DNA of 64,000 nucleotides, taken from contig OX336341.1 of assembly GCA_946902875.1 (NCBI GenBank), positions 496,001-560,000 of the forward strand. The letters are read 5' to 3'. The position numbers and the translations under genes were made by a program. Origin of the DNA: Nematopogon swammerdamellus (Eukaryota; Arthropoda; Insecta; Lepidoptera; Adelidae). This document shows, one piece after another, positions 33,038-43,982 of the stretch (positions within the stretch are counted from its first letter, which is position 1; every line of letters begins with the position of its first letter). Under the pieces are notes generated by a model. That model was not told the origin of the DNA and made no database searches. It saw nothing but the letters and a program-made list of their open reading frames with translations.

Positions 33038-33760
33038 TCTTATAATACCTACACTTAATAACTAGAATAATATCTAAAAAACTAAACTTAATAATAAATA
33101 ATTCATAACTGCGGTCTTGGCCTTGGACTAAACTTAAAATCTCCAAACCAAACATACATAAAATAAAGAGTGCAGCATTTATTTAAAAAAAAATATATAT
33201 ATATAACTAAAAAAACCATTAGGTATACTTTGGACTACACACACAAACACAACTAAAATAACTCTTCCTCCGTACTTAAACAAAATAATTTAAATTTCAC
33301 ATTACACAAATTTAAATTTTCACTTTCCCTTAAACAATGTATCATCTTGGACTATTTTTATCCATCTTTCTCGTATTGATCCCTTAGTAGGATGTGGAAA
33401 ACTTGTAAAAAAAAATTTTTTCTTGAAAATTTCTCAATTACTTACTAATTAAAAAAAATTAAAAGAATAGCGACAACCCTAATTAGCGGTCAATTCACTC
33501 TCATATTTTAACGTGGTTTAATACATATTTATTTACTTTCATACATGATATCCCAGAACTCTATTTCTAATCATTCATATGTGGCAGCCCTAATGAGCGC
33601 GTTCAATTTATTTGTTTAATTAAATAATGCTTATGTTATTGCAATGCTAGGTCAATACATAAAATGTACAAAATTTTCAAATTGAAGTAGCGTTGTGACA
33701 GCCCTAATTGGCCAGTTGAACCAAATATTTCTAAGCACATGGAAAACAAGATATTATATA
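33038..33760. other. AT-rich DNA with three related segments
   Basis: GCGACAACCCTAATTAGCGG (33,470), TGGCAGCCCTAATGAGCGCG (33,582) and GTGACAGCCCTAATTGGCCA (33,696) are diverged copies spaced about 112 bp, each followed by CAATT/GAACCAA-like DNA. It may be a decayed tandem repeat. No gene. Confidence 0.5.
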
Positions 33761-34260
33761 TAAGTTCTATCAAAATTAGTTAATCGTACGCTAAGGGGGG
33801 TTCTGTATCGTAAATAAATCACTTTTGAGGAACAAAGATTTTTGTTTACAAAAAAAAAAATTATAATAATGTAAAATGTAAAAAAAATTCTTTTCTTAAT
33901 CGTTTCAGTTTCATGCCAGGAACAAAAAAGTCTTCCAACACATAGATCTCTTTCTTTCAGAAATTGTGAAAACCACAATTTTAGTTTTATTAGTATGGAA
34001 TAGAAAGAATTTGATTTTTTTTACCAACTTACACGTGTTACATCAAAATGGTATTGAAGACTTTTTTGTTACTGTTATGAAAATGAATCGATTAGGCTAT
34101 AAAATCAACCACATATTTTTTTACATACATACATTTTCATACATAAAAAACATTTTTCATAAAAAAAACCCAAGGTCCAAAAAAATTTATATAGGTTTTA
34201 CTCCCTATATGATGCAGAACCCCCCCTTAGCGTACTATTAACTAATTTTGAAAGACCTTA
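33761..34260 (-). mobile_element. Inverted-repeat MITE M1, copy 2
   Basis: Same family as 18,263-18,751 in reverse. The ends are TAAGTTCTATCAAAATTAGT and ACTAATTTTGAAAGACCTTA, the G-rich CGCTAAGGGGGG and C-rich CCCCCCTTAGCG blocks are kept, and the inner TTCAGAAATTGTGAAAACC stretch is shared. The forward ORF at 33,966-34,241 is not conserved in copy 1 and is not called. Confidence 0.88.
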
Positions 34261-34466
34261 TATATTAAGATCACAATGAAGTGATACTTACCTATGAAAT
34301 GAGATGCCATCACTTTTCCCAATATTTTTGGTATGATTTTTGCAATATCGCAACACACAACCGGGCATAATGACTGGCGCGATGCGAGCCGCAGACGGAC
34401 GGCAGCGAGCGCGCGGACGGCGCGTCCGCCGCGTTCGGTCGCTCGCGAGCTACTAGTCTCAAGAGG
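34261..34466. promoter_or_regulatory. GC-rich patch, candidate regulatory DNA
   Basis: 34,365-34,455 is CpG-rich (GGACGGCGCGTCCGCCGCG contains a palindrome). It forms the target of the hAT insertion that follows. No gene. Role unknown. Confidence 0.2.
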
Positions 34467-34474
34467 GTCCCTCC

Positions 34475-35192
34475 CAGTGTTGCCGCTTAGGAAAAAAGAA
34501 AGTCACAAAACTATTGCCATAAAGTCACTAGAATTAGGGAAAAAATTACGTCAAAGAGTCACTAGAAGTCACTAAATATTTTTATCAGAGCTCCATTTTT
34601 AAAATAAGTTATATTTAAATAAAATGTGAAAAAAATCTGTGATTTATTCATTCAAAGTTTAATCTTCTTCCGGCACAGGGAAGGTGGATGGTTCTGCAGA
34701 AGTTGCAGCTGTTGTTTTGTTGCAGCAATGTTTCTCTATTTACGGTTCTCGTAGTTTTTTTTAATTTTTGACAGGACTTCTGGAGGTATAAAGTAAGTGT
34801 GGCAGCTTTCTTTCACAATTTTTAGTTGGTTCCATCAAAAGTATTGAATTGAGAGGTTTGGTGGCTAGTCTATTTAGTTTTTACAATGTTCATTGTACTG
34901 AAAATGAGCTTGAACAGGCAAAGGTATATACAGCCAAAGCGATTGTTTTGATTAATTCGTTCAAGTTCATAGCGTGTCGAAGATGATTAGTAAATGATGT
35001 GACGAAGAACAGGTACCTACCTAAAATCTATGAGGGTTATACAGCCAAGTGTCCGTGCTTAAAATTTTATCACTATTAAAAGTCACTAAAAGTCACTAGA
35101 TTTTTTTTAGTGACTAAATCTTTAAAAAATGTCACCAAAGACGTCAAAAACTCACTAGATCTAGTGACAAAGTCACTAAAACGGCAACACTG
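34475..35192. mobile_element. Non-autonomous hAT element with 8-bp target duplication
   Basis: The ends CAGTGTTGCCG and CGGCAACACTG are inverted and bounded by identical GTCCCTCC on both sides (34,467-34,474 and 35,193-35,200). The subterminal DNA repeats AAGTCACTA-type motifs many times on both sides. The 718-bp interior has no long ORF. The 8-bp duplication and CAGTGTTGCC-type ends fit the hAT superfamily. Confidence 0.93.
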
Positions 35193-35646
35193 GTCCCTCC
35201 GCGTAATGGTTACTCCACCGCGGTGGAGCGAAGGCTGTTGCCCGGGTAAGAGGTCTAGTAGAATACATGATACGTCATTGTACCAATAGCCATTTCATTT
35301 CATTAGCAAACCTTTATATACGATATAGATTATTGAATCTATATCGCCGCGTGTGGTGGCGTGTCTTGGGAGAGGCCTATGTCCAGCAGTGGACCGATAC
35401 AGGTTGATGATGATTGATGATGATAGATTATTGACTCAGTAAAAAGTTCCGATTTGTCCACTAAACCTAATAATATTATGTGAATAAAGCAAATATATAT
35501 AATTTTATCCTCATAACCCTCTTCTCTATGAATAAAACGTTTCTTTTTTTTTCTAATTCTGGCATGTAGTTTTTGCTTTCAGTAAACATTTCTAACTTTC
35601 TCTTAACATATTTGATCATTAACACATACGCACCTACTTCTAACGG
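35193..35646. other. Spacer with a LINE 3'-end scrap
   Basis: 35,365-35,425 reads GGGAGAGGCCTATGTCCAGC then TGATGATGATTGATGATGAT: a LINE 3' terminus with a trinucleotide tail. Otherwise no feature. Confidence 0.55.
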
Positions 35647-36355
35647 AATTGACCAAGGATGTGGGTTTTAGGGGTTTCATAGAGTCCAAAGCCACACTTG
35701 CCTCTAGGAAATTGGGCGTCCTCTACCGCAGCAGACGGTTCTTCTCACCGGCGCAGCTCCTTATGCTATATAAAGCGCAAGTTCGCCCGGTGATGGAGTA
35801 CTGTAGCCATCTGTGGGGTGGATGCCCTCTTTACTTACTGGCGTCCTTGGACTCTATCCAGCGCCGTGCTATCCGTCTAATTGGTGATCCCAAGCTCACG
35901 GAGAGACTTGAATCATTGGGCCACAGGCGAACAATCGGTTCTCTTAGCCTGTTCTATAGGTACTACCATGGACGTTGCTCTGATGAATTGGCTTCTCTCA
36001 TCCCTCCAGCCCCCATACGTCTCCGCCACACCCGCCGGACTCGCTCGGAACATCCATATGTTGTTGACACCCAACTACTAAGAACACATCGTTTTTCGAA
36101 ATCTTTCCTGTGTCGAACGGCGAAAATATGGAACGGTCTTCCGGTGAGTGTGTTCCCCACCACCTATAACCTGGGAATCTTCAAAAGGCGTGTCAATAAA
36201 TTAGACGACAACCTTTTTGTCCGCCTCATAGCCGGCATGGCGCCCCTCTGAGCGTGGTTTCGCGAGGAATGGTGTTATTGGCTGTGTCTGATCTTCCGTT
36301 GAAGTATTGGGCAGACACCCGCGCCGGCTGCCTATAAAAAAAAAAAAAAAAAAAA
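35647..36355 (+). mobile_element. 5'-truncated LINE with 11-bp target duplication and poly-A tail
   Basis: Flanked by identical ACTTCTAACGG at 35,636-35,646 and 36,356-36,366. It ends in about 20 A residues. It carries the C-terminal coding part (35,649-36,251) and a 100-bp 3' UTR. The duplication and tail are the signature of target-primed reverse transcription. This is the cleanest copy of the family that also gives 3690, 7505, 19,205, 44,737 and 63,955. Confidence 0.95.
35649..36251 (+). pseudogene. LINE reverse transcriptase C-terminal part (CR1/Jockey-like)
   Basis: 200 codons are open without interruption but represent only the end of the ORF2 protein, after the polymerase core. Visible landmarks: LASRKLGVLYRSRRFFSPAQ and YKAQVRPVMEYCSHLWGG (residues about 17-60, the thumb/connection region typical of CR1/Jockey-type elements), SLDSIQRRAIRLIGDPKL, YYHGRCSDEL, RTHRFSKSFLCRTAKIWN and LGIFKRRVNKLD near the end. 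No endonuclease, no YADD/FADD box. The open frame reflects recent insertion rather than function. The apparent start codon is simply the first available codon after the truncation point. Confidence 0.92.
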
Positions 36356-36366
36356 ACTTCTAACGG

Positions 36367-36730
36367 CCGTCGTAAACATACATAATATAATATAGTAAAG
36401 TTATAATCAATTCAGCCCTGCTGTGTCTATAGGAGCGTGTTAAGAGTCAGGCTGTATCGGCGGGTACGATGCGATGCGGCAACAGAACCCCGCGCGCCTG
36501 CTCGCGACACGCGGTCGAACCTCCGCTCCGACATAACTGAACAATCATTATCTCCGCCCACTAACCACTGAGCCTAATCGCCGATACAAACAGATACATA
36601 CATATCTCTATGTACACGCGGATTTACCACCCACCACATATGTGTACATAGGTGATAGGATTAGTATTTACTTGAGACTTGGCATTGATTATAAACCCTA
36701 TATACTGCTGTGATCACATATATCTAACTA
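36367..36730. other. Spacer
   Basis: GTAAACATACATAATATAAT and a modestly GC-rich stretch (36,460-36,540). No gene recognised. Confidence 0.45.
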
Positions 36731-37027
36731 TAGGATAATATATGAGGACCGTCTGCTCAAAAGGAACTATTTCCGTTTCGACGGTTTGCGCGTTTTTTAA
36801 CGGATTCTCAGTCTTTGTATTCAAATACATCTCCCTGTAAAATTTGAATGATCAAGGAACTAACTATTTCCTACAGAAAATTACGATTGAAAATAACAAT
36901 TTTGGTCAAAAAGGCCTATTTCCATTTCCACTAAGTTTAATTTAGCTATCAGTTTGTTTGGCTCTACTAAAAATTCTGTTACAACGGATATGGTTCCTTT
37001 TGAACAGACTCTCCTCATATTATTATC
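36731..37027. mobile_element. MITE with about 40-bp terminal inverted repeats
   Basis: GGATAATATATGAGGACCGT and CTGCTCAAAAGGAACTAT on the left mirror GGTTCCTTTTGAACAGACTC and TCCTCATATTATTATC on the right with some mismatches. About 300 bp, no ORF. Target duplication not clear. Confidence 0.75.
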
Positions 37028-38374
37028 AGCTGCTGCGAAACATTGAAAACTGAAGGCACTTCCCTTTTCATGAATTTCAACACCTCCGGTTAAGTCTCAG
37101 TTAACATTTATTTGACGATTAAAGTGACATTTCTCATACAGTTGACAGGAAATATCAGGCATATGCATTTTAGCCGAAGGGCTGATTTCACCCTATATGT
37201 ACGTACGTAAACAAATAATGAATTATGTAAAGTAATGAATATGTGAAAAGAAAACGCTCAGCGGTCACTAATTGTTGCCTCAGAGAAAACGAGTGAGCAA
37301 GCATCCTCTATTTTATCTCACATTACTGTAGTATGTTTACAATTAAGACAGGTTGACTGCCAGAGATTGCCATAGGCAATAAGTCCGCCTTTTGTAAAAT
37401 GTTTATTGAAGAGCAATAAAGGATTTTTATTCTGAATTCTATAGTATAGGTAGATGGTTCATTCGTGTACTTTTAAGCAACCTACGATCTACCCTCGCCA
37501 AGTGCTTTCTTTTCAAATGTCATTCACGTCAAATACCACAATTTGTAAATGTTTCATAATACAACTAGCAACCGAGGAGGGTAACTTTCCCTTTGATGAC
37601 TTGTTATCCCCCTGACTGAACGCCCCGGTTAACGAAACGTCAGTTCACTTGATTAAATATATATTTAAAAGGTATTCTTTCCCCGAACGATAAGTCGTTC
37701 ATTTTGGGTTTTTCCGATATACCTAATTTCGCCCGTTACCAGCGTTCTGGTCTGCCTATAAATATGATACTGACAATTGAAGACATCAGGTGACAAAGGT
37801 GCTTTGTAACAAAAACAAAAAGCTGAGAAAAATGAGGTCAAAGTTTTTTTTTTTACTTTTGAATTCATTTTTTTCTATTCCTGATAACTGACTAAGTTTA
37901 CTTTGTATGAACATGAAAAGCGTACAAAACCATGCATCAATACAAAATCATGCGTTCATGTGGATGAAGGTGTTTTGTACACATAGCTCTTTCATCATAC
38001 ACGAAAAATTCAATTTATGAGATGATCTTTGGAGATGATCAAACTGGAATAAAGTGTTATATGACCATGACTCCTTCACCACTTGAATAACTCCTATTTC
38101 CGTCGTGATTTCGGATTTTCTGTCAGTGCCACTTGTTTACTCGGCACATAACTCCTTCATCTACGGTAAAAAATGCATTTCTAAAAAAATGTTACATAGT
38201 ACCTTCGTCCACTCACGTCTTCAATTGGGAACGGTGTTGGAGGAAACGTTCGAATTGTGGCTGAGAAGTCGGTACAGATGTACTCAGAAATAATAACCCA
38301 ATGTCAATACTGACGTTATGTACTTATGTACGTAGTATACATATTCATACATTTATAGTACATACAGGAATGGA
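37028..38374. other. Intergenic DNA with a LINE 3' UTR scrap
   Basis: 37,360-37,435 (CAGAGATTGCCATAGGCAAT, AAGTCCGCC, GAGCAATAAAGG) matches what is known of lepidopteran LINE 3' UTRs. The remainder, including ORFs at 37,665-37,868 and 38,105-38,293, shows no domain. Confidence 0.45.
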
Positions 38375-38640
38375 TGGCGGTGCCAAACCGCCATCTATTC
38401 CCGGGTGCGATTGCACCATGCCGGAAACCCAGTTCCGCCAAGGCACTGTCCGTCGTGAGCTATTCGCCGTAGATGTGAGAAAAGCGAGTGGGCCCGACGG
38501 AATCCCTGCACTGGTGTTAAAGACATGTGCTCCAGAGCTAACCCCTGTCCTTCGTATCGCCTGTCTTACTCCACTGGTCGCGTGCCGTCAGCTTGGAAAT
38601 CTCGCAGGTTTCCAACCTGACTGCAAAAAGCACACCTGAA
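38375..38640 (+). pseudogene. LINE reverse transcriptase N-terminal fragment
   Basis: The frame of 38,301-38,639 contains DVRKASGPDGIPALVLKTCA followed by PELTPVLR, the segment just before motif 1 of CR1/Jockey-type reverse transcriptases. Here K-SGPDGIP is the highly conserved entry motif. A frameshift after about residue 85 leads into an unrelated reading of the SGRVPSAWKSA region. It is closely related to the LINE at 45,572, which has the same segment. No catalytic aspartates present. Confidence 0.85.
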
Positions 38641-38753
38641 AATTTATAGATGCTTTTGTGCTTTTGTACCGCCTTCAACTTAAGGGTCCGAATATGAATC
38701 AAAATATTATTTAACACTTTTCAGTTCTAGTTGTTTTTTTAAACGGGTGTAAT

Positions 38754-39053
38754 CACAGAGCATCGAATGCGCGTCCCTGCGCGCGCCCCCTACTAGAGAC
38801 GCCCTAAGCGATAATATTTGAAACCCAAAAACTACACGCAGTGTTGCTAGCGCTTCGTATGTGTGTGTGTGTGCTAGTATCGACACTACACACAAAGAGG
38901 AGCAAGTTAGGCACACGCACAAAACAAATGCACACGCACAACACACATATGTAAGTCATAGGCCACGCCCACAGGCTTCAACGGCGTTGTAGGAAAATCG
39001 CGCTCAGGGCGCCTCTAGGAGGGGCGCGCGCGGTCGGCATTCGATGCTCTGTG
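38754..39053. mobile_element. hAT-like MITE with 8-bp target duplication
   Basis: The ends CACAGAGCATCGAATGC and GCATTCGATGCTCTGTG are exact inverses. They are flanked by identical GGTGTAAT (38,746-38,753 and 39,054-39,061). Inverted arms extend about 65 bp, including GCGCGCCCCC/GGGGCGCGCG. The 300-bp length and 8-bp duplication suggest a hAT-derived MITE. No ORF. Confidence 0.92.
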
Positions 39054-39061
39054 GGTGTAAT

Positions 39062-39530
39062 GTTTTTTTAAGAGTTTTTTTTAAGTCCGTAAAAAAGTAC
39101 ATCTTTTGACGCGTTCAAGTGTAATTTTTTAGCAATTGAATTAATAAATGAACCGATATGAATAGTGAATGTTGCTACGAAGTGGCAATATCTTCATTTT
39201 TCTGAAAATGCATGGTGCTCGATTTTCTTTGTTTCGATGTTTCGCTCGTGAATTCCTCTAGAGAATTCCATCATGAAGTGCGTGTGTGTGTACAGAATGA
39301 TTGCAATGCGGAGGCCTGGCCGCCGCCGCCGCCCGGGCTATCATCACGGAGCGGGTAGACAGAGCGACGCCGGCGTCACGGCGCGGCGTCGGCGTCGGCG
39401 GTGCCTCACCGCGACCATCCCACTCAAATTATAATCGCATTATCTGACGGACTGCAGCCATATGGACGTACTCCTCTATCTGAAATGTGCATGTCTAGTT
39501 GGTATAATTTCCTCCCCCGCCGCTCCGCTC
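39062..39530. promoter_or_regulatory. Spacer with GC-rich island
   Basis: 39,310-39,420 is CpG-rich (CCGCCGCCGCCGCCCGGG, GGCGTCGGCGTCGGCGG). No gene recognised; possible regulatory island or simple expansion. Confidence 0.25.
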
Positions 39531-39534
39531 TGCC

Positions 39535-39670
39535 CCCAGCGCCTCTCCCGCTCAGCCCAAGCTTCGCCCCGCTCCGACCCCGCTCCGCCCCCCGCTCCGC
39601 CCCCCGCTCCGCCCTCGCTCCGGCCCCGCTCCGCCCCCGCTCTGGCCCCGCTCCGCCCCCGCTCCGACAC
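39535..39670. repeat. GC-rich 11-12-bp tandem repeat
   Basis: About eleven copies of CCCCGCTCCGCC with small variants. The three ORFs crossing it are low-complexity artefacts. Confidence 0.93.
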
Positions 39671-40313
39671 TAAACACGGACATAATAATTATTTTTTATT
39701 GGAAGCGCGACATATGGCGCCCAGCCACCATAAGGTGACTAACGACGCCCATGGATATACGGTTGTATGCGGGAGTTGAAATGCCATTCAGGCCTGAAAG
39801 GTGCCCATCCACTCCCCTCTTGAAGGACCCGAGACTGTACTGAGTGGAAATATATGAGCACGGAGAGCATTCCAGAGTTTACCGGTTCTGTAGAGGAAAG
39901 GTCTGCAGAAGCGATAGGTGCTCCTCTCACGTTGTACTGGGTTGCGATGTTTCTTCAGTACTTGGAGCCGGTAGGGCCCATTTATTTAGATGTTTAAAAT
40001 CGGCAGAAAAATAAAAAATTGTCTTTTTACATAGGTAATTTAGCAGATTTTAACATAATATTAAATTTAGTTTCAACTCTCAAGCAAATCAATATTATTA
40101 TTATTACTAATAATAAAGGGATGGTGATGGAGTAAGTTACTTTATTTCATGAGATACTGCGTTTGTAGACTCTATGTGTGATGCTAAAACTATATAATTT
40201 TCTAAACATTTTGTGACACTAACCAAAAGAAAATGAAATTGTTACTAACCTTCTCAACAATAAAAAAATTTGAAATTTGAAATTATATATAACGATCTTA
40301 GATTAAAAAAAAA
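39671..40313. other. Intergenic DNA
   Basis: 39,745-39,975 contains CATTCAGGCCTGAAAGG and reads like antisense of an element's coding end (ORF 39,739-39,930, minus), but no domain is secure. The remainder is AT-rich. Confidence 0.35.
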
Positions 40314-40988
40314 ATAATCACAGATTTCGTGCCTTACACGACTATCGAGCACATTGAACATGAATCTACGGAATTCGAAAAAATATTGTCGCTAAACACG
40401 AGAAAGTCGGGATAAGGAAAAGGTTAGTTGGGTTCTGATAAACAGTATATTCTTATCTTCTATATCCTTATATTATATTTGTATATTTGATATTTATTCA
40501 TTTGTTACATAGACATAATGTCAAGCTTATCTCTTTTTAACAGATTTCAAGAAAAGGAGGAGGTTCTCAATTCGACTGTATATTTTTTTTATGTTTGTTA
40601 CCTCAGAACTTTCGACTGCATGAGTGAACCGATTTATTTTATTTGAATAAAAAAAAATTTTTATTTGAAAGCTGGTGCTTACCGTGTGGTCCCATTTTAA
40701 TTTGGTCAAGATCGGATTTGAAAGCGAGGCGGAATCGCGAGGACCCTGGAAATAACATATGACTAGAGTACTTGCGAAGACAAATACAACGAGCCCAAAC
40801 ACGATGGGCTTATCATGTGTAGTTTAGGAGTTCCTATGGCTTCCTTCCGGCTCCATCATCAGACCCCAACTAACCTTTTCCTTATCCCGACTTTCTCGTG
40901 TCGCTCAGCGACAATATTTTTTCGAATTCCGTAGATTCATTTGCAATGTGCTCGATAGTCGTGTGAGGCACGAAATCTGTGAATTTAT
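40314..40988. mobile_element. Foldback element, arms about 125 bp, with nested repeat G
   Basis: The left arm (40,317-40,440) and right arm (40,850-40,986) are inverse. Paired landmarks: AGATTTCGTGCCTTACACGA, GAATTCGAAAAAATATTGTC and GAGAAAGTCGGGATAAGGAA. The interior contains copy 2 of repeat G (40,542-40,745: TCAATTCGACTGTATA, GAAAGCTGGTGCTTACC), so one element is nested in the other. No ORF. Confidence 0.88.
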
Positions 40989-43344
40989 TTTTTCAAAAAG
41001 GTTGAGCTACAGGGCAAACCCTTAACCCGATCGTCTTTGTTTTAGGCTCAAATTGTAGCTGACTAAATTATCCAGAGGAAGTTTTCTCAATTTTTTTATA
41101 TCATTCTTCGTTTCCAAAATATCGAGCGCCAAAATCAAAAATTCGGAAAAAAAAATGTTTTTTTTTTTTCACTATTTCGGCCATAACTTTTTTCGTTTTT
41201 TACTTTCTCGAATAAATTTTTTGCACCTTACAGCTCTCATGAATACGCGTCTTTGGAGCCTTTCTTAAATATCATGTTTTCACAACTCTCCGAGATATAA
41301 GGGGATCGCACTTTTTCGTGAAATCGGGGCCTATACTGGAACGAACCAAAAGACATTTTCAATGTCAAAAATTGATGCTATTCAAAGTTTCCAAACCCAA
41401 GCTCTTCTAGGAAATACTTCTAGGAACGAAACATTTGAATCACGTCGAATAATATAGGGCGCTGTCTCGCACACAATATGCATTGTACGTAGACCGAGAC
41501 ACAAGTATGCCGGCTTCAGTCTCGCATTGTCCGCGGACCCCATTCTGTTTCGGAATAGTTGGCGGTACATACATACAATACACTGCCATTATTCCCTGAC
41601 CCAAATGTTTTCTTATTCTGTCACATATTATTGCGGTTTGTCCAAACACATTGCTTATACTACTTTATGTAGACAAGCTTAACACGACCGGGTAAAGTTA
41701 CCGAGTAAATATGCGACCACTTTTGGGATCGGTGCCGTTGCTAATCGACTATTGCTAATCATATTTGTGAAGATTATTTATTTTTGAATACTTAGTGTAT
41801 TTATTACCTTTTTTTTATTAAAAATAAATTATTTTTCCTTTTCTAAATTATTTTTAAAAAAATCTACTTAATTTTTTTTTATATTTCAAAGTCTTGTTTT
41901 TTTCTGGAAAATGAAAAGAAAATAAACATTTGAAATTACAAAAGTGTTTGATTTCATTCTTCGTGTTTTATTTTATTATTATTTACAGTGAGAAATAACA
42001 CGACACGAACACCCTTCCTACCGCCGCCCGGTTAAAGTTGTAATCACGGCCACGCCCACTCTTCATTATGAAACTAATATAATTTCTCTCTAATGAAAAA
42101 AGCCGGACAATATCCCAATCACGCAATAACAGCCGTTTCATACGATGCCCGAGAGAGAGTGTCAACCGGAGTAACACGCTTTCGAAATTCGAAATGTTTG
42201 ACTTTTTCTAGTATAATGAATTTATTATTATTATTAGTATATTTGTAATCGGAACGTGTATTAGAACTGAAATAAAGAAATGATTTTATCATTATCTTCC
42301 CAAGTTCTGGTTCTCTCGATTGGAACAATCTCGCGTGGATTATGGTTTTTCGGCTAATGTGTAAACATAAAACGTAAGAACTCCTAAATTAGTAAGTAAT
42401 ATATTTTTATTGAGGCCCAAAAACATATCAAACGGAAAATACGAACTTATAGGAGCATAGTACTCGTTGAGTCGATATAGAGAAATACACCGTTGCACAT
42501 CCAACGTCGTTAGCAACTTTGGCTTTTGTATTCGAAACTTTCAAATTCGAAATTCAAATCCCCCAGTGGGCATAGCGGCTTGGCTCGGCCGGGCGCGCGG
42601 CACGCGGCTGACTGGACACGAGTAGTTTCGATAAGGCACAAATTGTAGCGAGCACGCGACGTGCCGCCCCACCCCCGCATCCCCGCTCCGCGTCGGGTTA
42701 ATCTTAACTGCTTCCGTGTGCACGGCCCTTATAGCTTGCATATCGTTAGCGCGCGTCCCGCACACCTGCCACAATGGGCCCGTTTTGTGCGGAATTAAAA
42801 AGCGTTCAACAAGAGAAACATCAAGCTGTTAAGGCGACATTCTTTAGTATAACAGGCCCTTTGAGAGTGAAAATAAGCTGTAAAGAGAAAATTTGTTCAT
42901 TTTCAAACAATTCCTTTTTGGTCAGGGATTAAAATGAGCTTGAAACAGCTTATGTAAACAGAAATTTCAACAAAATTAAGATGATCATAAAGTGTGAGGT
43001 ATTAAACATTTATGAGGGTGTATATTCTTTATTGAACACCGATTTATAATAGTTATGTACAATAGGTGAGCTTAATGCTATGAGACATTCTTTTCTAACT
43101 AACCTTTGGGATGTAGGTAAAGAACATGCAGGCGAACAAGATTATTTTGTGGAAATGTATTAAACTGTAAAGAAATATGATAAACTACAAGCGAATACTA
43201 CATAAATACTTTAATATGCGTATGTATGTATATAATAGCCTTACATTTATTATGCACATTAATCACCAGTACTGAGTACATCATAATCGACTAATGACAA
43301 AAGAGAGAAGAAAGTAAGTTATGTAATTTAAATAAATGTATTAA
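40989..43344. other. Intergenic DNA with one GC-rich patch
   Basis: No gene recognised. 41,030-41,350 (ATATCGAGCGCCAAAATC, GGCCATAACTTTTTTCG) has the flavour of a dispersed repeat but no second copy lies here. 41,440-41,650 (minus) holds a 69-residue ORF of unknown nature. 42,570-42,790 is GC-rich with GGGTTAATCTTAACTGC, a candidate regulatory patch. Confidence 0.35.
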
Positions 43345-43346
43345 CT

Positions 43347-43982
43347 TTAGTACATCGTGAAGGATAGGAAAATATTCTTAAAATTTTTCTGAAATACACT
43401 GACGCAGAGGAGCGTAAATACACGGGCAGATGATTCCAGAGGCGAGCTGATTGTACAGTAAAGGAGTCCGTGTCGTATGAACTTGAGTGAGCCGGTATTG
43501 CCAAGAGTTAGTCTCAGAGGAGAAATAAATTCAAACCGTTTACTCAAATATTTGGGAGCAACACTAAATGGTCCTGCCATTTTAAGTGTGCGGAAGAGAA
43601 GAGAGAGGACGTAGAAGTTCCTGCGACCACGAACATCGAGCCACTGAAGGCGGGCTCGATATTCAGAAATATGTTCGAACTTGCGCAATCCGAAAATATA
43701 ACGAATGCAAAAGTTCAGAATACGGTCGAGTTTGTTGAGGAGATCCTCATTTGCGTCAAGATAACACATATTGGCATAATACAGAATGGACAATAAGAGA
43801 GATTGAGCGAGCATAATTTTCGTGTCATTGGGAAGGAAGTTTTGCAAATGCTTGAGAGAGTGCATACTTCGGAAGACTTTTCGACTGACCTCGTGCATGT
43901 GATTATGCGATGTAAAAATGTGATTAGTAGTACATACAGTTCGCTCTAAAAGTGCAAATAAAACACTCTTCACTCTTTTCAC
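43347..43982 (-). pseudogene. Second LINE family, reverse transcriptase C-terminus
   Basis: A 211-codon open frame with LPNDTKIMLAQSLLLSIL, YLDANEDLLNKLDRILNFCI and RYIFGLRKFEHISEYRARL. This is the post-polymerase region of a CR1/Jockey-like LINE distinct from the family at 35,647: it shares the general SLLxSILxY and QNxCIRxIFGLR layout but not the sequence. The catalytic core and endonuclease are absent. The last 60 residues lose similarity to the expected C-terminus, suggesting a frameshift. The frame starts in flanking DNA, so the first codons are not native. Confidence 0.85.

Noticed and set aside
33966..34241. 91-residue ORF
   Set aside because: Lies inside MITE M1 copy 2 and is not conserved in copy 1.
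39401..39779. ORFs with PAPLRPRSAP repeats
   Set aside because: Low-complexity translation of a 12-bp GC-rich tandem repeat.
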